Source: Nitrospira sp. (lineage in GTDB: Bacteria; Nitrospirota; Nitrospiria; Nitrospirales; Nitrospiraceae). Taken from it: a DNA stretch of 30,895 bases. Under the pieces are notes generated by a model. It saw nothing but the letters and a program-made list of their open reading frames with translations. It ran no database searches and was not told the origin of the DNA. The position numbers were made by a program, and so were the translations under genes. Positions 13,857 through 20,191 of this stretch are shown piece by piece. The stretch's first letter is position 1; each line of letters opens with the position of its first letter. The stretch is taken from contig JACOEF010000428.1 of the NCBI GenBank assembly GCA_024998705.1, forward strand, positions 1-30,895, read 5' to 3'.

Positions 13857-14165
13857 ATGTTGAACCTCACCTGGACCGCCATCGAACGGTTGCGCAGACT
13901 GATCGAGGAGCATCCGGAAGATCAGGTCGTGCGGATCACGCTACGCGACGTGGATGCGCAACGCCTGTCCCTCTCGATCACCCTGGAATCTGTGGCGCAA
14001 GAAGAGGATGAGGTGCAGCACATTGAAGGGTTGACGATTGCGCTGGAGCGAGCAAGCGTGCACCGTACGAACGGAATGACGGTGGACTTTCAGGCGGAAA
14101 AGGGATTCACGTTCGTGCATCCCCAGGCGAATGAGTTGGGGCTGATCATGCCCAGCAGCAATTAA
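13857..14165 (+). CDS. IscA/HesB-fold protein without cysteines, 102 aa
   Basis: The protein has the A-type carrier layout: an N-terminal helix after a short strand (LTWTAIERLRRLIEEHPE), a strand-rich middle, and the ending GMTVDFQ...GFTFVHPQAN, which parallels the LxGxxIDY...GFxFxNPxA ending of IscA/HesB proteins. All three iron-sulfur ligands of that family are absent, and there is no cysteine anywhere in the protein. It therefore cannot act as a conventional Fe-S carrier and is more likely a structural or regulatory derivative. It lies 2 nt behind the toxin gene, an unusual partner. The family link is by pattern only. Confidence 0.55.
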   Translation: MLNLTWTAIERLRRLIEEHPEDQVVRITLRDVDAQRLSLSITLESVAQEEDEVQHIEGLTIALERASVHRTNGMTVDFQAEKGFTFVHPQANELGLIMPSSN

Positions 14166-14175
14166 GACCTGTGTA

Positions 14176-14250
14176 GCGTCGTTCGTATCTCGTCGTTCGT
14201 GAAAGACTCTTCCTACTTTGCGAGATACGCTTCACGATTCACGCTTCACG
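14176..14250. repeat. Intergenic inverted-repeat element, family A copy 2
   Basis: Arms at 14176-14201 and 14221-14250 contain CGTATCTCG (14184-14192) and CGAGATACG (14221-14229), which can pair into a hairpin. The element is the inverted counterpart of the one at 2549-2634, with 26 of 30 bases shared in the longer arm. It lies between the convergent IscA-like and Nudix genes and may act as a bidirectional transcript end. Confidence 0.65.
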
Positions 14251-14258
14251 AATGTGGG

Positions 14259-14801
14259 TTAGGATTTCATCCGGGGCAAGACGCTGCCGAAATGCATGGA
14301 GAAGGTGCCACGGGCCACATCGGCGACGTAGCGTTCGAGGGCTTCGGTGATCACGGGAAAGGCCAGATCGTCCCAGGGAATGTCCTCCAGCGAGAACAGT
14401 TGCACATCCAGGCTCTCCGTGCCGGGCTTGAATTCCGGCCGGCGCATGGAGCCGCGAAAGACCATGTGGACCTGGCTGATACGGGGCAGGCTCAAGACGG
14501 CATACAGGGACGTAATCTCGACGTCGGCATGCGCCTCTCCAAAGGTTTCACGGATCGCGGCCTGCTCGGTGCTCTCCCCGATCTCCATGAAGCCGGCGGG
14601 AAACGTCCAGTGGCCGGTGCGCGGTTCGATCGCCCGGCGGCACAGCAGAATTTTATTCTCCCACTCGGGAATGCAGCCGGCGACGAGTTTCGGATTGATG
14701 TAATGGATGACCTGACAGGACTCGCACACAAACCGCGGCAGGTTATCGCCGGGAGGAATTTTTTTCGACAGCCCGGCCCCGCACTCGCTGCAGAACTTCA
14801 T
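14259..14801 (-). CDS. Nudix hydrolase with N-terminal zinc ribbon
   Basis: A 180 aa protein. Residues 4-29 form a Cys4 zinc ribbon (C4, C7, C26, C29), followed by INPKLVAGCI and the Nudix domain. The Nudix box runs from G70: E76, R84 and E85 are present, but the next position, normally the first Glu of the EE pair, is G88, followed by E89. That Glu is a metal ligand in MutT-type enzymes, so activity may be altered. The architecture resembles NudC-like and ADP-ribose or nucleotide-sugar hydrolases; the substrate is unknown. The gene is divergent from the RNA methyltransferase, with 34 bp between starts. Confidence 0.82.
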   Translation of the reverse strand: MKFCSECGAGLSKKIPPGDNLPRFVCESCQVIHYINPKLVAGCIPEWENKILLCRRAIEPRTGHWTFPAGFMEIGESTEQAAIRETFGEAHADVEITSLYAVLSLPRISQVHMVFRGSMRRPEFKPGTESLDVQLFSLEDIPWDDLAFPVITEALERYVADVARGTFSMHFGSVLPRMKS

Positions 14802-14835
14802 TGCGGCCCCCGATCACGACAACAGGAAGACAGAA

Positions 14836-16005
14836 ATGGATAGCACAAACCACGCCTTCTTTGCACCCTGCCCTCGCGGACTCGAAGCCGTCCTCGCGGA
14901 TGAACTCACCGACCTGGGCGCCGCCGCCGTAAAAGCCACGGCCGGTGGAGTCGCCTTTCACGGCACCCTTGCCCTCTGCTATCGCGTGAATCTGGAGAGC
15001 CGTATTGCCAGCCGTATTCTCCTGCGTATTGCCGAGGGGTCCTATCGCGACGAACACGATGTCTATGACTCGGCGAACGCCATTCGCTGGCAGGATTGGT
15101 TCACGCCGCAGCAGCGCATCAAGGTGAAGGTCAGTGCGCACCACTGCCCGCTGAAAAGCCTGGATTTTGTCACCCTGCGAGTGAAGGATGCCGTCTGTGA
15201 TCGCTTTCAATTTGCACGGGGCAGGCGCCCGACGGTGGATACCCATGCGCCGGACATCTTGATCGCGGTGTATTTGGATGCGTCGACCTGCACCTTCTAT
15301 CTGGATACCTCAGGCGAGCCGCTCTTCAAACGAGGCTGGCGGAAATCCGCCGGCGAAGCGCCGATCAGGGAAAATCTCGCCGCCGGGATCCTGCGGCTCT
15401 CGAAGTGGACGGCGGACACGGTGCTCTACGATCCCATGTGCGGGAGCGGCACCTTCGTCATTGAGGCCGCCTTGATGGCCCATCGTATCGCGCCGGGAAT
15501 CGGCCGGCAGTTCGCCTTCGAGAAACTGTTGTCATTTGACGCCCGCCGGTTGAACGACCTGCGCACAGCGCTCAAGACGGCGGAAATCCCCGTCCAGCCA
15601 GGGCTGATCCACGCTGCCGATCAGAGCGGGCATGCGATTACCTCAATCAAGGCCAACCTCGCCATCGCCGAGATCGGCGACGCTGTGACCCTTCAGCAAG
15701 GCGATGTCCTGCAACTCCCCGCTCCGGCTGAAGCGGGACTCCTTGTGACGAATCCGCCCTATGGGCACCGCATGGGAGAGGCGGACAACTTGCGCACGTT
15801 TTATCCCCAATTCGGCGATCACCTGAAGAAACACTTTTGCGGCTGGACCGTGCAGATCTTCACCGCCGACTTAAAACTTCCCGGACAGCTGCGGCTCGCC
15901 CCTTCCCGCCGGGTCCCCCTCTTTAACGGCGCAATCGAATGCCGCCTCTTCGAATTCCGCATGGTCGCCGGCAGTCTCCGAAAGACGAGAGCTGGTAGCG
16001 AATAA
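14836..16005 (+). CDS. THUMP-domain 23S rRNA (guanine-N2)-methyltransferase, RlmL-like
   Basis: This 389 aa protein matches the N-terminal methyltransferase half of RlmL. It begins FAPCPRGLEAVLADEL, continues with a THUMP RNA-binding domain to about residue 160, then RENLAAGILRLSKW, the SAM-binding motif DPMCGSGTF (199-207) and the catalytic NPPYGHRM (from about 310). It should transfer a methyl group from SAM to the N2 amino group of a guanine in 23S rRNA; the equivalent E. coli position is G2445. The second methyltransferase domain of E. coli RlmL is absent, as in many bacteria. AGGAAG about 6 nt upstream supports the start. The last 10 residues are a non-conserved basic tail. Confidence 0.9.
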   Translation: MDSTNHAFFAPCPRGLEAVLADELTDLGAAAVKATAGGVAFHGTLALCYRVNLESRIASRILLRIAEGSYRDEHDVYDSANAIRWQDWFTPQQRIKVKVSAHHCPLKSLDFVTLRVKDAVCDRFQFARGRRPTVDTHAPDILIAVYLDASTCTFYLDTSGEPLFKRGWRKSAGEAPIRENLAAGILRLSKWTADTVLYDPMCGSGTFVIEAALMAHRIAPGIGRQFAFEKLLSFDARRLNDLRTALKTAEIPVQPGLIHAADQSGHAITSIKANLAIAEIGDAVTLQQGDVLQLPAPAEAGLLVTNPPYGHRMGEADNLRTFYPQFGDHLKKHFCGWTVQIFTADLKLPGQLRLAPSRRVPLFNGAIECRLFEFRMVAGSLRKTRAGSE

Positions 16006-16010
16006 CCTCT

Positions 16011-16151
16011 AAGAGCAAATGGCTCATGGCGGATAGCGTATGGCAAGAGGGCAAGTAGTGAAGCGTCCCTGGTCCGCCGCCACATCTCTAATTCCTGCTC
16101 CCAGCCATACGCTCTTCCCTTCTCGCCATACGCTATACGCCATCAGCTCTT
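16011..16151. repeat. Long imperfect inverted repeat, family B copy 1
   Basis: The left arm (16011-16051) pairs with the right arm (16116-16151): both contain ATAGCGTATGGC in opposite orientation, with AAGAGC at the outer edges. The segment AGAGCAAATGGCT of the left arm recurs inverted at 20046-20060 together with a GCTATACGCTA block. It fills the gap between the methyltransferase and otsA and ends 22 bp before the otsA promoter. Confidence 0.6.
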
Positions 16152-16173
16152 GTTAGCTCCTGGAACCTCGCCC

Positions 16174-16202
16174 TTGACAGCGTGGCGAAAGACTCCTATT
16201 TT
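16174..16202 (+). promoter_or_regulatory. Near-consensus sigma-70 promoter of otsA
   Basis: TTGACA (16174-16179), a 17-bp spacer and TATTTT (16197-16202). The predicted start of transcription is about 16209, which coincides with the ATG of a 17-codon mini-ORF. Confidence 0.75.
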
Positions 16203-16208
16203 CAACGT

Positions 16209-16262
16209 ATGAATACGACACGCCCGTTACCCGCCCATTGGGCGGGCGCCGGAGGCGTATGA
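16209..16262 (+). other. 17-codon leaderless mini-ORF overlapping the otsA start, with internal hairpin
   Basis: MNTTRPLPAHWAGAGGV begins at the predicted transcription start and its TGA (16260-16262) overlaps the otsA ATG (16259). A perfect 7-bp hairpin, CCCGCCC/GGGCGGG (16230-16236 with 16240-16246), lies inside it, 5 nt before GGAGG (16251-16255). A ribosome translating the mini-ORF would melt the hairpin and expose the otsA site, a plausible coupling device. Confidence 0.45.
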
Positions 16263-17785
16263 ACGCATCCCACGCGCCAGTTGAAGAGCGGCAACCAACG
16301 AACGATCTCTCACTCTCACGCCTCATCATTGTCTCCAACCGCGAGCCGTACGAACACCGGCAGGTAAAGAATCGGCTGATCTGGGAGCGCACGTCCGGCG
16401 GTCTCGTCTCGGCACTCGATCCGGTCATGCGGCGGCTCGGCGGCACCTGGATTGCCTGGGGCAGCGGCAAAGCGGATCGCGACGTGGTGGATGAAGACAT
16501 GGTGGTCGAAGTGCCTCCCGACGCCCCCACCTACCGCCTGCGCCGCGTCTGGCTGGAGGCGGCTGAAATCAAGGGCGGGTACCAAGGGTACGCCAACCAA
16601 GTGCTTTGGCCCCTGTGCCATCTTACCCTCGACCGCGTCGCCTATCGCAAAGCCTTTTGGCATGCCTACCAGGCCATGAACGCGCGCTTTGCGGCAGCTG
16701 TCCTCGACGAGGTGCGCGAGAAATCGGGCTTTGTCTGGGTGCACGACTTTCACCTGGCTCTGGTACCCGGGCTCATCAAGGCCTCATTGCTGACCCAGCC
16801 GGTCGCCGTCTTCTGGCATACACCCTGGCCCGGTCCTGACGCGTTTCGCATTCTGCCCGAGCGGCGTGAATTGCTGGATTCGTTGCTGGCGAGCGACCTG
16901 CTGATGTTCCAGACACAGCACTTTCTCCACGCGTTCGTCGAATGCGCCAGGGAGTTCCTGGGCGCCGAGGTTCGGAGCGACGACCTTCGCATCGACTATA
17001 AAGGCCATACCACGCGACTCGTGGCGCGGCCGATCAGCGTGAGTTTCCAAGCCTGGTCTGAGCGCGCCCGCACCACGCCAGTCACACACGCGATGGACGT
17101 GTTGCGTAATCTGCATGTCTTTCAGCCCGAGGTACGCATCGGTCTCGGCGTCGACCGGCTCGACTATACCAAAGGCCTGCTCAAACGATTCTGGGCGATC
17201 GACGCCTTCTTCGAGCAGTACCCGCAATATCGCGGCCACTTCACCTTCATTCAAATCGCCGTACCGACCAGAGGCGATGTGGAAGCCTATCGAAGCTACC
17301 GGGAGCTCATCCGTGAGGCCGTGAACGACATCAACATGCGGTACAGCAGTATCTCCCACGCGGGCAGCCCTCAGGCGTCCCGCTGGCGACCGATTGAATT
17401 CCGGGAAGGCCGCCTCGGCATGGACACCCTGACCGCCTACTACCGGATGGCGGACCTGGCGCTGGTGAGTTCCGTTTACGACGGCATGAACCTGGTCGCC
17501 AAGGAATATGTTGCCAGCCAGGTCGAGGAGAAGGGTGTGCTGCTGGTGAGCCACATGGCCGGCGCAGCCGAGGAAATGACCGGTGCCTTGGTCATCAATC
17601 CTTACGACCTTGAGGGGGTGGCCGATGCCATCCGCCAAGCCATCGAAATGCCCTTGGAGGAACGCCGGGAACGCATGCGTCGCATGCGGACCCACCTCGA
17701 AGCCCATGACATCCGGGCCTGGTCGGACGAGTGTCTGCGGGACGCAGGAATCCTCTCACCTGATGACAGCGCCGCGCATGAATAA
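16259..17785 (+). CDS. otsA: Alpha,alpha-trehalose-phosphate synthase (GT20)
   Basis: OtsA joins UDP-glucose (or ADP/GDP-glucose) to glucose-6-phosphate to give trehalose-6-phosphate, the first step of the OtsAB route to the osmoprotectant trehalose. The 508 aa protein shows the GT20 landmarks in order: LIIVSNREPY at the N-terminus, TSGGLVSALDPVM (acceptor site), WVHDFHLALVPGLI, FWHTPWPG, GVDRLDYTKGL (donor loop Arg and Lys) and YDGMNLVAKEYVASQ near the C-terminus. No OtsB phosphatase gene lies in the window. GGAGG is only 3 nt from the ATG, closer than usual, so initiation may depend on the overlapping mini-ORF. An in-frame TTG at 16238 would extend the protein by 7 residues but sits in the hairpin. 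Confidence 0.93.
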   Translation: MNASHAPVEERQPTNDLSLSRLIIVSNREPYEHRQVKNRLIWERTSGGLVSALDPVMRRLGGTWIAWGSGKADRDVVDEDMVVEVPPDAPTYRLRRVWLEAAEIKGGYQGYANQVLWPLCHLTLDRVAYRKAFWHAYQAMNARFAAAVLDEVREKSGFVWVHDFHLALVPGLIKASLLTQPVAVFWHTPWPGPDAFRILPERRELLDSLLASDLLMFQTQHFLHAFVECAREFLGAEVRSDDLRIDYKGHTTRLVARPISVSFQAWSERARTTPVTHAMDVLRNLHVFQPEVRIGLGVDRLDYTKGLLKRFWAIDAFFEQYPQYRGHFTFIQIAVPTRGDVEAYRSYRELIREAVNDINMRYSSISHAGSPQASRWRPIEFREGRLGMDTLTAYYRMADLALVSSVYDGMNLVAKEYVASQVEEKGVLLVSHMAGAAEEMTGALVINPYDLEGVADAIRQAIEMPLEERRERMRRMRTHLEAHDIRAWSDECLRDAGILSPDDSAAHE

Positions 17786-17821
17786 CCGGTGCCGACCTCC
17801 ATGCGTCTGGGAAGCGGACCT

Positions 17822-19933
17822 GTGATCGACGGAGTCTCCTCTCCACAGGGCCTATCCTCGTCGTCCCCTCGCCCCTGCGGTCCGAAGAAGCGCCGGGCAG
17901 ACATCAACCGCTTCCGCATTCCGAGCCGATTGCTGCGCCTCCTGCTCACAATGGCCCTCTGCTTTGCCTTCGGCGGTTGTGCCCACATCTCGCAGCTCTT
18001 CGCCGTGACCCAGCCCTCCGATCAACCGGTGGATCGACAGCAACAGGCACTCCTAGCCCGACTCGCAGGCATCGTCGAGCCGGACCTCCGCGATAACCTG
18101 AATTCGACACTCCCGGCGGTGCGCAAGAGTCTGGCCGACCACACGAACAAGCCGGCGAAGTTTAAACGGAACCTGGTGTTGCGCACGCTCACTGATCCCT
18201 GGGACGGCCTGACCGCAACAGAGCAGACCACCCTGTTGGCGGCCACCGCGGCTGAATCCGGCGTCGAAGAACTTCCGGCGGTGATCGACATCCTGGAAGG
18301 TGGGATGGACCGTGTCGGAACTTCCTTTGCGCCACTACCCTTTCCCGTGACGCTGGCCAGCGAGGACCTGCTGGCCTTTCTCATCGATGTGCTCCAACAT
18401 GCCTATCAAGACCGCGAACAGGCGCTCCGCCACCTGTCCCCGCAAAACCGTGAATTCCTCTTCACTCAGGCCCACACCCTCGTGGAACAGTTCAGTCCTC
18501 AGGTCACCTCGCCTGCGGGCCTGTCGGAAGCCGAAGCCGCCGCCCGCTATGCAACCATGCTCGCGCAACAGGTGGACTATGCCCTGCTCATCAGTGCCGC
18601 ACAACGGTTGTCGCGGATCGGCAACCTGAAATTTCTCCAACAACTGGAGATCGCCTTCCACAACCGTTCCCCGATCACCCAAACGGTGTCCGGCATCACC
18701 GGAGATCTGTTCCTGGCCCAGCAGACGTCTTACGGACTGTTGGTCGTAGGGGGCCACGGCCCCAACACGTATGAGCTGGAGAAGGGCGCCGCGCTGATCA
18801 TCGACTTGGGGGGCAATGACACCTACCGAGGCGCAATCGGAGCGAGCCCGAACAGCGATCTGGGGAACAGTGTGGTCGTTGATCTGAGCGGCAACGATAC
18901 CTATCAACCCGCGCCTCTTGGCTTGGCCACCGGGCGGGCGGGAATCGGCATCGTCATCGACCACAGTGGCGACGATACCTATCATTTGGCTCCCGGCACC
19001 GGTGGAGTCGGCCTCGCGGGCCTTGGCATCCTGTATGATGGAGAAGGACAGGACATCTACGAAGGAAGCCGATTTACCCAGGGCGCGGCGTTCGGCGGGT
19101 TCGGTCTCTTGCTCGATCGTGCGGGAGACGATCGATATACGAGCTTCGGATTTGCCCTCGGTTTCGGAGCGCCGTTGGGTGTCGGGGCCCTGATCGACGT
19201 ATCCGGAAATGATTCCTACGAATGCGGCGGGCGTTATCCCAGCGCATACAATGAGACCGAGACGCCCCATACGCCCCCGCAGGACCCTGCGTTTCAATAC
19301 GATTGTTTCGGGCTTGGAACCGGATCCGGACTTCGGGTCTTCAGTAAACAAGCGTCGCACCGTGCGCAAAGTCTGGCCGGCGGGTGGGGCCTCTTCATTG
19401 ATCTGGATGGTCGGGACCGGTATCGTAGCGCCAACTTCTCCCAGGGCCACGGGTATTTTTTCGGCCTCGGTGTGAAGCTGGATCTAGCCGGTGACGATGA
19501 GCACCAGGCCGCCCGCTATGGCCACGGCACCGCCGCACACTTCGGGGTCGGCTTGAGCATCGATTACGAAGGTAAAGACCGATATGGCTCCAAGGGTCCT
19601 TTCTATAACGGCGGTGCGGCCTGGGACGGCAGCGTAGCGCTCGCCATTGACGGCGGCATGGACAGCGATTTTTACGATCTGCCGGCTTCGACGGGCTTAG
19701 GAATGGGCGATCTCGGTGGATGGGGACTGTTCATCGAAGAAGGCGGTGCGGATCAATATGCCGTCGGCAGTGGCCTCGGTCATGGGGCGGAGCACAGCAT
19801 CGGCGCATTTTTCGACCTGGATGGGAGGGACGACTATTCCTCCGTTCCTCCGCCCGCCAAAGGTGCACGTCCAGTGCGCCTCAATCGAAAAACGTTCATT
19901 GAAAACCAGAGCAGCCTCTTCATCGACCGATAG
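17822..19933 (+). CDS. Repeat-rich lipoprotein with 12 D-x2-G-x-D-x-Y units
   Basis: I start at the GTG at 17822, which has GGAAG 7 nt upstream; an ATG at 17801 and a GTG at 17789 are possible. A hydrophobic stretch (LLRLLLTMALCFAFGGC) with a lipobox Cys near residue 54 indicates membrane anchoring. Residues about 70-300 are helical with no known domain. From about residue 320 to 675 there are twelve units of the form hydrophobic-x-hydrophobic-D-x-x-G-x-D-x-Y, for example LIIDLGGNDTY, VVVDLSGNDTY, IVIDHSGDDTY and LFIDLDGRDRY. Units are 20-50 residues apart, with Gly-rich linkers (GFGAPLGVGA). This suggests a beta-helix-like or Ca-binding surface domain. It follows otsA by 36 nt. Function unknown. 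Confidence 0.75.
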   Translation: MIDGVSSPQGLSSSSPRPCGPKKRRADINRFRIPSRLLRLLLTMALCFAFGGCAHISQLFAVTQPSDQPVDRQQQALLARLAGIVEPDLRDNLNSTLPAVRKSLADHTNKPAKFKRNLVLRTLTDPWDGLTATEQTTLLAATAAESGVEELPAVIDILEGGMDRVGTSFAPLPFPVTLASEDLLAFLIDVLQHAYQDREQALRHLSPQNREFLFTQAHTLVEQFSPQVTSPAGLSEAEAAARYATMLAQQVDYALLISAAQRLSRIGNLKFLQQLEIAFHNRSPITQTVSGITGDLFLAQQTSYGLLVVGGHGPNTYELEKGAALIIDLGGNDTYRGAIGASPNSDLGNSVVVDLSGNDTYQPAPLGLATGRAGIGIVIDHSGDDTYHLAPGTGGVGLAGLGILYDGEGQDIYEGSRFTQGAAFGGFGLLLDRAGDDRYTSFGFALGFGAPLGVGALIDVSGNDSYECGGRYPSAYNETETPHTPPQDPAFQYDCFGLGTGSGLRVFSKQASHRAQSLAGGWGLFIDLDGRDRYRSANFSQGHGYFFGLGVKLDLAGDDEHQAARYGHGTAAHFGVGLSIDYEGKDRYGSKGPFYNGGAAWDGSVALAIDGGMDSDFYDLPASTGLGMGDLGGWGLFIEEGGADQYAVGSGLGHGAEHSIGAFFDLDGRDDYSSVPPPAKGARPVRLNRKTFIENQSSLFIDR

Positions 19934-19954
19934 CAGAATGGTGGGGAGCAGGAG

Positions 19955-20060
19955 CTTATAGCGAATAGCTAATAGCTGAACTGGGAGACTAAATCGTAGA
20001 GAGTCTCTCATTCCGGTCGCCGCGCCTCCGCTTGGCTATACGCTATTAGCCATTTGCTCT
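19955..20060. repeat. Imperfect inverted repeat, family B copy 2
   Basis: The left part (19955-19977) contains TATAGCGAATAGCTAATAGC and the right part (20034-20060) is GGCTATACGCTATTAGCC followed by ATTTGCTCT. The right arm read on the other strand is AGAGCAAATGGCTAATAGCG, matching the left arm of the repeat at 16011. It separates the repeat lipoprotein gene from the lon promoter. Confidence 0.55.
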
Positions 20061-20077
20061 CCTCTCGAAGCCTGCGC

Positions 20078-20105
20078 TTGACTCATTCCGTCTTGTGGCT
20101 ATCTT
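20078..20105 (+). promoter_or_regulatory. Candidate promoter of lon
   Basis: TTGACT (20078-20083), a 16-bp spacer and TATCTT (20100-20105). The predicted transcript starts near 20112, giving an 80-nt leader before the lon ATG. No heat-shock (CIRCE or sigma-32) element is recognisable. Confidence 0.5.
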
Positions 20106-20191
20106 AACCGGTAAGAACGAGCGTGACCGTGTCTTCCGTACCCGTCACGCCGCTCTCGCCCGATGACCATCCGAGCACAGCGGAGGATACT

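Noticed and set aside
16784..17707. Minus-strand open frame opposite otsA
   Set aside because: Shadow of otsA; no ribosome site or domain.
17778..17825. 15-codon ORF linking the otsA stop to the GTG start of the repeat lipoprotein gene (GTGA overlap)
   Set aside because: It resembles the mini-ORF pattern but has no promoter directly before it and may be chance, so I did not count it among the three examples.
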